Part shown: positions 1 through 12,000 of the stretch, in pieces | Numbering within the stretch: the stretch's first letter is position 1 | Layout: every line of letters starts with the position of its first letter | NCBI GenBank assembly: GCA_035048495.1 | Contig: CM068549.1 | Coordinates: 20,741,103 to 20,805,102 of the forward strand | Source: Euptelea pleiosperma | Lineage: Eukaryota; Streptophyta; Magnoliopsida; Ranunculales; Eupteleaceae | Direction: 5' to 3' | Length of the DNA: 64,000 bases | Notes under the pieces: generated by a model | What the model was told of the DNA's origin: nothing | Databases searched by the model: none | What the model saw: only the letters and a program-made list of their open reading frames with translations | Translations under genes and position numbers: made by a program

Positions 1-1292
1 CTGACATTGTCAACTACCTTGTCACCGAAGAAATGCCTTCACACTGGTCAAAACAGGACAAAAGCCAATTCCTAGCAAGAGTTAAGTACTACTCTTGGGA
101 TGACCCTTATTTGTATAAATACTGTCCTGACCAGATCATTCGTCTCTGTGTCCCTGAGTCGGACCAACTCAATATCTTGTCCTCGTGTCATGACCAACCT
201 TGTGGTGGTCATTTCAGCACTAAGAAGACTGCAGAAAAAGTGCTGCAATGCGGATTCTACTGGCCTACACTATTTAAAGATGCCCATATCTACTGCAAAA
301 CTTGTCCTAATTGCCAGCATCTAGGCCGCATCTCCCAGAGGAACATGATGCCCCTAACTCCCATCCAGGTCGATGAAATATTTGACATTTGGGGCATCGA
401 CTTCATGGGCCCCTTTCCAGTTTCCTATGGTTTTGAGTACATTCTCCTTGCGGTAGACTATGTATCCAAATGGATAGAAGCCATTCCCACCAAGACCAAT
501 GACCACAAAGTGGTGGTCAAATTCCTAAAGGAGTTCATCTTCGCTCGATTCGGTGCCCCTAAGGCCATCATTAGTGATGGGGGCACCCATTTCTGCAATA
601 AGATATTCGAGAACTTAATGAAGAAGTATGGGGTAACCCACAAGGTTGCCCTAGCTTATCATCCGCAGACTAGTGGTCAAGTGGAGGTTTCTAATCGTCA
701 GATCAAGCAGATCTTGGAGAAGACAGTCAATACCACACGTAAAGACTGGTCTACTCGTCTCACTGATGCTTTATGGGCATACAGAACCGCCTACAAGACC
801 CCACTCAATATGTCTCCCTATCGTCTCATCTTTGGGAAACCTTGTCATCTACCGGTAGGGATTGAACATCGTGCCCTATGGGCCATTAAGAAACTCAACT
901 TCGACCTCGACTCTACAGGGGAAGAGCGAAAACTTCAAATGAATGAGTTAGAAGAACTCAGAAATGATGCCTACAACTTGTCCAAGAATTACAAAGCCAA
1001 AATAAAGTGGATACATGACAAGAGCATCCTCAGGAAAGAGTTCCATCCAGGACAGAAGGTCCTTCTTTATAGTTCTCGTCTTCATCTCTTCCCTGGAAAA
1101 CTGAAATCTAGGTGGACCGGTCCTTATACGGTCACAGCAGTCACACCCTTCGGGGCAATCACTATTGAGGATCCCAAGGATCACTCCTCACTCCAGGTCA
1201 ATGGTCAGCGTCTTAAGCAATTCCATGAACTTGATGTGTCGTTCATTCAGACTTTTGAAATTGATCTCATCGATCCTGTTTATGTCGACTGA
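1..1292 (+). CDS. Retrotransposon pol polyprotein, C-terminal part (integrase), partial at window start
   Basis: The frame is open from the first bases of the window (codons in phase with position 3) to the stop at 1290-1292, so this is the end of a longer pol reading frame. It holds the whole integrase: an N-terminal zinc-binding His-His-Cys-Cys region (CHDQPCGGH at about 187-213, CPNC near 304-315), the catalytic core with first Asp in GIDFMG (codon 399-401), second Asp in SDGG (about 576-578) and Glu in GQVEV (684-686), and a C-terminal domain with a GPYTVTAV motif near 1120. The catalytic triad is intact and no stop or frameshift is visible. Integrase inserts the element's cDNA into the host chromosome. 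Relative to element 2 the protein shows only scattered substitutions, for example Cys for Ser just before KTCPNC. No chromodomain is present at the C terminus. Confidence 0.92.
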   Translation, partial: DIVNYLVTEEMPSHWSKQDKSQFLARVKYYSWDDPYLYKYCPDQIIRLCVPESDQLNILSSCHDQPCGGHFSTKKTAEKVLQCGFYWPTLFKDAHIYCKTCPNCQHLGRISQRNMMPLTPIQVDEIFDIWGIDFMGPFPVSYGFEYILLAVDYVSKWIEAIPTKTNDHKVVVKFLKEFIFARFGAPKAIISDGGTHFCNKIFENLMKKYGVTHKVALAYHPQTSGQVEVSNRQIKQILEKTVNTTRKDWSTRLTDALWAYRTAYKTPLNMSPYRLIFGKPCHLPVGIEHRALWAIKKLNFDLDSTGEERKLQMNELEELRNDAYNLSKNYKAKIKWIHDKSILRKEFHPGQKVLLYSSRLHLFPGKLKSRWTGPYTVTAVTPFGAITIEDPKDHSSLQVNGQRLKQFHELDVSFIQTFEIDLIDPVYVD

Positions 1293-3186
1293 TGATCCAC
1301 TCAGTCTCCTGTGCTCCAACTTGGTCGGGGGTGCCTGTCACCCCCATCATGTCTGGCTGAAGACGTAAAACTTAGCGCTTTCGGAAAGGCAATTCCGGTA
1401 TTCCTAGAATACATGAGTCTCATGCATTTGTGATTATTGTTATATCTTTGGCAATGCAGGTACATTCATTCTCCCAATCATCAGGTACCACACACTGTCG
1501 AGTTTCTACCGACTTGGTAACATCCTTCCTGAATCTTTGCATCATCATCATTGATTTGTTATCATTTTATGTCCCGGTCATGAGCACCGAGGACGGTGCT
1601 GTATTTTGGTTGGGGGTGGGTATTTACCAAAACTCATGTCTTCATTTAAAAAAAAAAAGAGGTTTTTGGGGTGATTTCCGATGTTCTCCAAAAGTTTTCT
1701 AGAATTTCAAAAATGTGTCAAATACCCTGACTTTGATTAGCTAAAAAAACCTCCGTTAAGTCAGTATTGAGGATGTCAATTTTTGTTTAAAGTTAGCGTT
1801 GAGTCAATTCAAGCATGACTACAGCAGGTTTGAAAACTCAGAAAAACTCAGATTTGGCACAATTGTACACTATCAACATCAGAGTCATCCTAAGTTTTGA
1901 AACTCTAGAGATCCTGTGAGAATAATTGTGGAGACCTAACCCAGTGAGCTTTCGAACCTTTAATCATTTCGGAGAGTTATACAATAATCCTGAGTCACAA
2001 GATGACTCACTATTCTTTATGCCCGCAATATTCGTTGAGAGATCTCATTATCTTTTGCTTCGATCATGGAACTCGGAACGACATCAACATTGGATTACTA
2101 CGACAGAACCTTCTCTGTATCCAGTCAAGACAGTATACATGATAGTGCAAACCCTAGAAAATGATTTAGGCCATTTTTCTGAACCATTCAGCCTTTTTAC
2201 TCACCTGAATTATACTTCACTAGAAACCCCTTGAACCCTTCTATAAAAGCCTTTTCTTTGTAATCCCATCAACCTAAAATCCAGTATAGCTACGAAGCAT
2301 GACTAGCTACCCTTATTTTGAGATGGACAAAAGAATAACTGATATGGGTGTACCGTGAAAAGAAAAGTAAAGAAGAAGAATCAAAAGAAAAGAAAGTGGT
2401 TCAAGCTGAAAACAAAATATGAAAAGAAAGTATGAAGAAGAGCTGAAAAGAAATTGAGCAGTCTCAGAAATATCAAGAAAAAGAGAAAAATACGAAAAAA
2501 GGAAAAAGAACCAGATAATGGTGTTACGTCGCAGGAAAAATTCAAGCAAATGGCAATATCCTCTCAAGATCTTTGAAATCCTGTATTCCTTTATCTCTCT
2601 ACACCTGACCTAAGCCTCATTACAACCCAGGAAAGTCCTACTTGATTCTAGGATAGTACGATCATAAAATGTGGAGAGTGGAGAAAGAGAAGCTATAGAG
2701 TTTGATCTGACGTTCCCGAGTGAAGTGGTATTCCAATCATGAGATCTTCTTCTGTTAAAGATGTCCTTCCTTCAAATAAAACATATGTGAGATCTTTTGT
2801 CTCTTTATATTAAATACATCGCCTCACATATAAATTGAGAGAAAAGAAGAAAACCCTTCTTGTGTGATTCTATTCTGAGTGCTAAACATGTGAGATTTGA
2901 GGTCGAGGCAGAAAAACTTAGAGGTGATCTGGAAATCTTTACTGTCGGATGATGAGAATGTTGAGCACACACACACGCAGAGTCTGACTATTCTGGGTCA
3001 TAATTATCAGTCTGTAGTCTTGCCAAAACTTTCTAACTTTTCGCTAGCATGTAACTATTTTTGCATCCATTCAATGATTTGACGAACGGTGTTTTCCCTG
3101 AGCTAATATGAAAAAGTGTGCAGCATGTGCCTAGCCCTTTTAAGCTCATTTATTTCGCACTAATTGCCAAGGATTGGCAATATGCT
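1293..3186 (+). other. Noncoding 3' internal region of element 1
   Basis: About 1.9 kb between the pol stop and the polypurine tract. It matches 55387-57290 of element 2 closely but holds no convincing reading frame; short frames differ between copies. Visible landmarks are an A/G-rich stretch at about 2355-2520, two internal GGGGGTG runs (about 1325-1333 and 1612-1621) and a short A tract near 1650. Athila elements often carry an env-like gene here; I see no recognisable remnant of one. Confidence 0.7.
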
Positions 3187-3198
3187 GGTTGGGGGTTG
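3187..3198 (+). other. Polypurine tract, element 1
   Basis: GGTTGGGGGTTG lies directly upstream of the LTR start TGATATTCGC. It is the expected primer site for plus-strand DNA synthesis, and the same bases precede the 3' LTR of element 2. Confidence 0.65.
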
Positions 3199-3379
3199 TG
3201 ATATTCGCTCAAAAGTGCTTATTTTAAGCAATTATCCTTTTAGCGTTATTGCATTCTCCTACGTAAAATACTCTATTTATCTACTTTTCTACGTAAGTGT
3301 CTCTTCTGTTGCGTAGAACACACTTTTCTGGACGAAATGGTATATTTGCATGCATTAAACACATTTTTGGAAGTCTAGA

Positions 3380-3386
3380 TATAAAG
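3380..3386 (+). promoter_or_regulatory. TATA-like box in LTR of element 1
   Basis: TATAAAG sits in the ~110-bp block (3330-3441) that is the best-conserved part between the two otherwise different LTR types. This is the likely Pol II core promoter of the element. The start site itself is not identifiable by eye. Confidence 0.55.
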
Positions 3387-4813
3387 CCGTTCTGATTGAG
3401 TCTCATTACGCGCTTCTTTTGTCGCAGGAAACCCGATCAGACGATTCTTGAGATCCAGGACACCCTATAAAGGCTACAATCAAGCTAGAAGTGATCAACT
3501 GGACCAGGGAACCGTCAGTAAACCAAGGCGGACCCCACACGTTTAAAGTATGTCCACATGATTGCACAGTCAGCAGCAACTCTTGGAGGCATGAAGGCAA
3601 TAGTAGACCATGATATAAGATCACAAGTACACGAGGCGAACCACAATAATGTTAGAGATTGGATTGAGATGGATCAGCAAATTTATGAGCCAATGTTTTA
3701 GTAGGCCACTGATTGGTTGATGCATGGTATTGCACTAAAATGGAACCTACAAGATCGTGAGAACTGCAATTGGAATCAAGGTTGCAAAGTGTTTATTGAA
3801 CCGGGTTTTGATGAAAATATTACACCATGTGATCAAGAAGATGTGGACGATCTTAGCATTGAAGAAAAGAGGGGGTTGCATGATTGAATTAGATAAAGGG
3901 TCGGGTGTTGGAAGCAAGTCGGAACCGTTGGATTAACTCTCTTCGTGACCTTCACACTTGAAAGATGGAGGCAAGATAGGAGTTGGGCGCGCATGGAAGC
4001 ACAACCTAAGACAGTGTAAGAGGAAAGGGAAACGATTACAAAGCGCTCTATACTAAAGAAGATGATATGGCAAGATGGGCCCCACAACCTAGAGAACGAA
4101 GGGGCCCAGAGCTAATGAACGGTCATGAGAAAACAATATTCATATGGCAAGATGCTGGACAGCAAGTATGGACTCAAAATCGTGAACCAAAAGGTGGGAC
4201 CCATGTGATTTCAAAAGAAAAAGGTTAAGCTAGAAGGAAAGAAGATGATGTGGCAGTCAAAGTTGCTAAACTATGTGCATGGGCCACCAAAGTTGTTGAT
4301 GTTGCAAGTGGGGTCCATGGAAGCAAAATCTTAATCCCTCCTCAAAACAACAACTCTCCACGTTCCTTCCCTTCTAGCCATTCACCTAACCTTTCCAAAA
4401 CTCTCTCAATGGCATCACGCCTTGCACCCCACGACCTCACCATTCCACTCCACTTGTTCTAAAAAGGGGATCCATCAACGTTTTGGCAAAAATGGAAACC
4501 CTACTCACCTAGCCGTCCACCACTTTAAAAACTCTCCAAATAAGAAAGCAAGACGTCAACCCCCTTGCTCTCCCATAGCCGTACTCTCCCTTCATTCCCT
4601 CTCTTGTCTCCCCTCTCTTAAACAGTTTTAGAGAGGGAGAACCCAGCACCGTCTCCTGCATCTAAGCCATTGCCTCTCCACGATTTCCCATCGAGTTTTT
4701 CCTTTCTTTCTCCTCCACGAGCTCATCCCTCTCCATCGAACCTCCTCTTCTCACTATACCGCCCCTTCTCCTCCATTCTTTCTCCCACGTTTTCTCCCTA
4801 GGGAAGAACACAC

Positions 4814-4844
<31 letters not shown>

Positions 4845-4854
4845 CTCAAGATCA

Positions 4855-4879
4855 CCGGAGTTGCAGGTTGCAACTCCGG
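4855..4879 (+). repeat. Perfect hairpin in LTR of element 1
   Basis: CCGGAGTTGCA and its exact reverse complement are separated by three bases (GGT), giving an 11-bp stem. The same stem with loop GTC occurs in the otherwise unrelated LTR core of element 2 (58856-58882, and inverted at 46401-46427). Confidence 0.75.
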
Positions 4880-6087
4880 CAACCTCCATTAACTCCGGCC
4901 ATCTCTCGTCCCAAGCGCCTCCACCCCTGCTGCTGTTGCTGTTTCTCTCCCTCCTTGTCGGTTACACGTTCAGGCAGCCACTCCGCCTCAACCACTTTGC
5001 TGCCACCACCGTCTTCATCAACATCACAGCACCACTCCGCCTCAACCACGTTGCTGCCATCACCGTTTTCATCAAACATCACAGTCCCACCCTGTTCACA
5101 CCGTCTGCAACTCCTCCACCAACCTGCAACTCAGCACCACAACCACCATCACCCTTACACGTCCCTCTCTCTTTGCTTGCTGGTTTGTATGTGTGCACAC
5201 CTAGCAACTCACGCATTCCATCCAAGCTACCGGAATCATCACCTTGCCGGACTGGAGTTTGCACTCCCAAGCCACCATTCCTTCACACCACCGTGCTGCC
5301 CCTTCTTTTTCTTCATCTTCTCCACACCAACCGTTGCAACAGCAGTTGTTGCTCACGGGTTCTCTACCCCATCTCCTCCCTTGAACGGTGCGTCTCCAGC
5401 CAATGCCCAAGCATTGTAGCACCACGTGGAAACACCACCATGCTGTCATGCTTCCCCACCACGTGACCGGCTTCCGCATCATGGCCATACATCTTCTCTG
5501 TCCATCTTCACCATTGGTAAGTTCCGCATCCAGGTAATTTTCCATCTTCACTTTCTCTCTCATTCTCTCATCAATCTCTCTCTAAGTCTCCCAAGTTGTT
5601 TCTCTCTCTAAAACCTCCCTTTCTTTCTCTAGGTTTCACTTCTCTCTACTTTCTTTCTCTAGGTCTCCATCTCTATTTTCTTTATGCTTTATAGAATTGT
5701 CATTTTATTATCTTTTTATTAGAAGTTTGTATCTCAACATTTGATTCGAATAAAATTTAGTTTGATTTTGCAATATTGTGTTCAATTCTTATTCTTAGTT
5801 TACTTTCGTGTTTTTGGTTGCTTGTGAAAATTTCTCTCTCTAAAAATCACTAAGCATGTTTTAAATCCATCACCATTCTCACCTCTCCATGTTTTCTTGA
5901 TAAAAATCCGTCATTGCATGTTCATGAGTCGCGCTAACTAACCCCTAGTGCGGATCGACATCCGACACGAGCCACTGTACAACCCTGTGATTTTTGCAGG
6001 ATTTGAGTGAAAAAGAATCGGATAATTACAAATATTGTTGAGATCTAGGATTTCCGTAACCAACGACGCGGAAAAAAACTACTTTCA

Positions 6088-9000
6088 ACTTGTTCTCAAC
6101 CGGACCTCATAATTTGACTATATATCTTCTATTGCAATTGTTTAAACACATTTGAAGTTTTGGAACAAGATTCGGGACAGTCGAAAAAAGTTTGCTCCAT
6201 TCGTGGGTCAATGACCCTAGTTGGACTTAGTTTGTGCGTTACATTCCGAAGTCTATAACTAGTGACTTGTTCTCAACCGGACCTCGTAATTTGACCCAAT
6301 ATCTTCTATAACAATTGTTTTAACACATTTGAAGTGTTGAAACAAGAGTCCGGACTGTTAAACAAGTTTGCCCCATCCGTGCGTCAATGACTCTAATTGG
6401 ACTCAGTTTGTGCGTTACATTCCTAAGCTTATAACAAGTGACTTTTTCACAAACCGGACCACGTAATTTGACTCAATCTCTTCCATTACAATTGTTTAAA
6501 CACATTTGAAGTCTTGGAACATGATTCGGGACAGTCGAAACAAGTTTGCTCCATCCGTGCGTCAATGTCTCTAATTGGACTCAGTTTGTGTGTTACATTC
6601 CTAAGCCTATAAATAGTGACTTGTTCCCAACCGGACCTCGTAATTTGACTCAATATCTTCTAGTACAATTCTTTAAACACATTTGAAGTGTAGGAACAAG
6701 ATTCGGGACTGTCGTAACAAGTTTGCCCCATCCGTGCGTCAATGACTCTAATTGGACTCAGTTTGTGCGTTACATTCCTAAGCATATAACAAGTGACTTT
6801 TTCCCAACCGGACCACGTAATTTGACTCAATCTCTTCCATTATAATTGTTTAAACATATTTGAAGTGTCGAAACAAGTTTGCTCCATTCGTGCGTCAATG
6901 ACACTAATTGGACTTAATTTGTGCGTTACATTCCGAAGCCTGTAACTAGTGACTTGTTCTCAATCGGACCTCGTAATTTGACTCAATATCTTCTATTACA
7001 ATTGTTTTAAGACATTTGAAGTGTTGGAACAAGATTCGGGACTGTCGAAACAAGTTTGCCCCATCCGTGCGTCAATGACTCAAATTGGACTTAGTTTGTG
7101 CGTTACATTCCTAAGCTTATAACAAGTGATTTTTTCACAACCGAAAATGGTAATTTGACTCAATCTCTTCTATTACAATTGTTTAAACACATTTGAAGTT
7201 TTGGAACAAGATTCATGATGGTCGAAACAAGTTTGCTCCATCCGTGCGTCAATGTCTCTAATTGCACTTTGTTTGTGTGTTACATTCCTAAGCCTATAAC
7301 TAGTGATTTGTTCTCAACCGGATCTCGTAATTTGACTCTATATTTTCTATTACAATTGTTTAAACACGTTTGAAGTATTGGAACCAGATTCGGGACAGTC
7401 GAAACAAGTTTGCTCCATTCGTGCATCAATGACTCTAATTGGACTTAGTTTGGGCGTTACATTCCTAAGCCTATAACTAGTGACTTCTTCTCAACCGGAC
7501 CTCGTAATTTGACTCAATATCTTCTATTAGAATTGTTGAAACACATTTGAATTGTAGAAACAAGATTCAGAACTGTCGAAACAAGTTTGCCCCATCCGTG
7601 CGCCAATGACTCTAATTGGACTCAGTTTGTGCGTTACATTCCTAAGCTTATAACAAGTGACTTTTTCGCAACCGGACCACGTAATTTGACTCAATCTCTT
7701 CCATTACAATTGTTTAAACACATTTGAAGTCTTGGAACAAGATTCGGGACAGTAGAAACAAGTTTGCTCCATCCGTGCGTCAATGTCTCTAATTGGACTC
7801 AGTTTGTGTGTTACATTCGTAAGCCTATAACTAGTGACTTGTTCCCAACCGGACCACGTAATTTGACTCAATCTCTTCCATTATAATTGTTTAAACATAT
7901 TTGAAGTGTTGGAACAAGATTCGGGACTGTCGTAACAAGTTTGCCCCATCCGTGCGTAAATGACTCTAATTGGACTCAGTTTGTGCATTACATTCCTAAG
8001 CATATAACAAGTGACTTTTTCCCAACCGGACCACGTAATTTGACTCAATCTCTTCCATTATAATTGTTTAAACATATTTGAAGTGTTGGAACAAGATTCG
8101 GGACAGTCGAAACAAGTTTGCTCGATTCGTGCGTCAATGACTCTAATTGGACTTAATTTGTGCGTTACATTCCGAAGCCTGTAACTAGTGACTTGTTCTC
8201 AACCGGACCTCGTAATTTGACTCAATATCTTCTATTACAATTGTTTTAAGACATTTGAAGTGTTGGAACAAGATTCGGGACTGTCGAAACAAGTTTGCCC
8301 CATCCGTGCGTCAATGACTCAAATTGGACTTAGTTTGTGCGTTACATTCCTAAGCTTATAACAAGTGATTTTTTCACAACCGAACCTGGTAATTTGACTC
8401 AATCTCTTCTATTACAATTGTTTAAACACATTTAAAGTTTTGGAACAAGATTCATGATGGTCGAAACAAGTTTGCTCCATCCGTGCGTCAATGTCTCTAA
8501 TTGCACTTAGTTTGTGTGTTACATTCCTAAGCCTATAACTAGTGACTTGTTCTCAACCGGATCTCGTAATTTGACTCTATATTTTCTATTACAATTGTTT
8601 AAACACATTTGAAGTATTGGAACCAGATTCGGGACAGTCGAAACAAGTTTGCTCCATTCGTGCATCAATGACTCTAATTGGACTTAGTTTGGGCGTTACA
8701 TTCCTAAGCCTATAACTAGTGACTTGTTCTCAACCGGACCTCGTAATTTGACTCAATATCTTCTATTAGAATTGTTGAAACACATTTGAATTATAGAAAC
8801 AAGATTCAGAACTGTCGAAACAAGTTTGCCCCATCCGTGCGTCAATGACTCTAATTGGACTCAGTTTGTGCGTTACATTCCTAAGCTTATAACAAGTGAC
8901 TTTTTCACAAACCGGACCACGTAATTTGACTCAATCTCTTCCATTACAATTGTTTAAACACATTTGAAGTCTTGGAACATGATTCGGGACAGTCGAAACA

Positions 9001-12000
9001 AGTTTGCTCCATCCGTGCGTCAATGTCTCTAATTGGACTCAGTTTGTGTGTTACATTCCTAAGCCTATAAATAGTGACTTGTTCCCAACCGGACCTCGTA
9101 ATTTGACTCAATATCTTCTAGTACAATTCTTTAAACACATTTGAAGCGTTGGAACAAGTTTGCCCCATCCGTGCTTCAATGACTCTAATTGGACTCAGTT
9201 TGTGCGTTACATTCCTAAGCTTATAACAAGTGACTTTTTCGCAATCGAACCACGTAATTTGACTCAATCGCTTCCATTACAATTTTTTAAAGACATTTGA
9301 AGTCTGGGAACAAGATTCAGGACGGTCGAAACAAGTTTGCTCCATCCGTGCGTCAATGTCTTTAATTGGACTCAGTTCGTGTGTTACATTCCTAAGCCTA
9401 TAACTAGTGACTTGTTCTCAACCGGACCTCATAATTTGACTCTATATCTTCTATTGCAATTGTTTAAACACAATTGAAGTTTTGGAACAAGATTCGGGAC
9501 AGTCGAAAAAAGTTTGCTCCATTCGTGGGTCAATGACCCTAGTTGGACTTAGTTTGTGCGTTACATTCCGAAGTCTATAACTAGTGACTTGTTCTCGACC
9601 GGACCTCGTAATTTGACCCAATATCTTCTATAACAATTGTTTTAACACATTTGAAGTGTTGAAACAAGAGTCCGGACTGTTAAACAAGTTTGCCCCATCC
9701 GTGCGTCAATGACTCTAATTGGACTCAGTTTGTGCGTTACATTCCGAAGCTTATAACAAGTGACTTTTTCGCAACCGGACCTGGTAATTTGACTCAATCT
9801 CTTCCATTACAATTCTCTAAACACATTTGAAGTCTTGGAACAAGATTCGGGATGGTCGAAACAAGTTTGCTCCATCCGTGCGTCAATGTCTCTAATTGGA
9901 TTCAGTTTGTGTGTCACATTCCTAAGCCTATAACTAGTGACTTGTTCACAACCCGACCTCGTAATTTGACTCGATATCTTCTATTACAATTGTTTTAAGA
10001 CATTTGAAGTGTTGGAACAAGATTCGGGATTGTCGAAACAAGTTTGCCCCATCCGTGCGTCAATGACTCAAATTAGACTCAGTTTGTGCGTTACATTCCT
10101 AAGCTTATAACAAGTGATTTTTTCACAACCGAACCTGGTAATTTGACTCAATCTCTTCTATTAGAATTGTTTAAACACATTTGAAGTGTAGGAACAAGAT
10201 TTGGGACTGTCGTAACAAGTTTGCCCCATCCGTGCGTCAATGACTCTAATTGGACTCAGTTTGTGTGTTACATTCCTAAGCTTATAACATGTGACTTTTT
10301 TGCAACCGGACCACGTAATTTGACTCAATCTCTTCCATTATAATTGTTTAAACACATTTGAAGTCTTGGAACAAGATTCGGGACAGTAGAAACAAGTTTG
10401 CTCCATCCGTGCGTCAATGTCTCTAATTGGACGCAGTTTGTGTGTTACATTCCTAAGCCTATAACTAGTGACTTGTTCCCAACCGGACCACGTAATTTGA
10501 CTCAATCTCTTCCATTATAATTGTTTAAACATATTTGAAGTGTTGGAACAAGATTCGGGATTGTCGTAACAAGTTTGCCCCATCCATGCGTCAATCACTC
10601 TAATTGGACTCAGTTTGTGCGTTACATTCCTAAGCATATAACAAGTGACTTTTTCCCAACCGGACCACGTAATTTGACTCAATCTCTTCCATTATAATTG
10701 TTTAAACATATTTGAAGTGTTGGAACAAGATTCGGGACTGTCGAAACAAGTTTGCTCCATCCGTGCGTCAATGTCTCTAATTGCACTTAGTTTGTGTGTT
10801 ACATTCCTAAGCCTATAACTAGTGATTTGTTCTCAACCGAATCTCGTAATTTGACTCTATATTTTCTATTACAATTGTTTAAACACATTTGAAGTATTGG
10901 AACCAGATTCGGAATAGTCGAAACAAGTTTGCTCCATTCGTGCATCAATGACTCTAATTGGACTTAGTTTGGGCGTTACATTCCTAAGCCTATAACTAGT
11001 GACTTGTTCTCAACCGGACCTCGTAATTTGACTCAATATCTTCTATTAGAATTGTTGAAACACATTTGAATTGTAGAAACAAGATTCAGAACTGTCGAAA
11101 CAAGTTTGCCCCATCCGTGCGCCAATGACTCTAATTGGACTCAGTTTGTGCGTTACATTCTTAAGCTTATAACAAGTGACTTTTTCGCAACCGGACCAGG
11201 TAATTTGACTCAATCTCTTCCATTACAATTGTTTAAACATATTGGAAGTCTTGGAACAAGATTCGGGACAGTAGAAACAAGTTTGCTCCATCCGTGCGTC
11301 AATGTCTCTAATTGGACTCAGTTTGTGTGTTACATTCCTAAGCCTATAACTAGTGACTTGTTCCCAACCGGACCACGTAATTTGACTCAATCTCTTCCAT
11401 TATAATTGTTTAAACATATTTGAAGTGTTGGAACAAGATTCGGGACTGTCGTAACAAGTTTGCCCCATCCGTGCGTCAATGACTCTAATTGGACTCAGTT
11501 TGTGCGTTACATTCCTAAGCATATAACAAGTGACTTTTTCCCAACCGGACCACGTAATTTGACTCAATCTCTTCCATTATAATTGTTTAAACATATTTGA
11601 AGTGTTGGAACAAGATTCGGGACTGTCGAAACAAGTTTGCCCCATCCGTGCGTCAATGACTCAAATTGGACTTAGTTTGTGCGTTACATTCCTAAGCTTA
11701 TAACAAGTGATTTTGTCACAACCGAACCTGGTAATTTGACTCAATCTCTTCTATTATAATTGTTTAAACACATTTGAAGTTTCGGAACAAGATTCATGAT
11801 GGTCGAAACAAGTTTGCTCCATCCGTGCGTCAATGTCTCTAATTGCACTTAGTTTGTGTGTTACATTCCTAAGCCTATAACTAGTGACTTGTTCTCAACC
11901 GGATCACGTAATTTGACTCTATATTTTCTATTACAATTGTTTAAACACATTTGAAGTATTGGAACCAGATTCGGGACAGTCGAAACAAGTTTGCTCCATT

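Larger units (their letters stand above)
1..6087 (+). mobile_element. Athila-like Ty3/gypsy LTR retrotransposon, element 1 (3' part)
   Basis: The window opens inside pol. The element continues through a noncoding 3' internal region and a polypurine tract to a 3' LTR ending at the satellite boundary. Its internal sequence (1-3198) is almost the same as 54095-57304 of element 2, so they belong to one family in the same orientation. No chromodomain follows the integrase, which fits the Athila/Tat branch rather than the chromoviruses. The 5' half lies outside the window, so the target-site duplication cannot be tested; the five bases after the LTR are ACTTG, within a satellite monomer. Confidence 0.9.
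3199..6087 (+). repeat. 3' LTR of element 1 (2889 bp)
   Basis: Starts TGATATTCGC after the polypurine tract and ends ACTTTCA, immediately followed by satellite. The first ~240 bp and last ~340 bp match the LTRs of element 2; 3330-3441, which contains a TATA-like box, is essentially identical. The central ~2.3 kb (about 3442-5740) has no visible similarity to element 2 except a short hairpin at 4855-4879. The centre holds an A tract (about 4814-4840), C-rich low-complexity sequence (about 4900-5470) and CT-rich sequence (about 5560-5670). Open frames in the C-rich part are compositional and not credible genes. Confidence 0.9.

Noticed and set aside
1926..2234. 102-codon frame after pol as an env-like remnant
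   Set aside because: The frame is not kept in element 2 and shows no signal peptide or membrane segment.
4861..5466. 201-codon open frame in LTR of element 1
   Set aside because: C-rich low-complexity LTR sequence with several overlapping open frames; absent from the other LTR type.
11106..11405. Open frames of 60-113 codons inside the satellite (also 18476-18781, 18893-19093, 30169-30468, 38699-38893, 43097-43291)
   Set aside because: They are translations of the 177-bp monomer (177 is a multiple of three, so frames can cross monomers) and break at random variants; there is no codon-level conservation.
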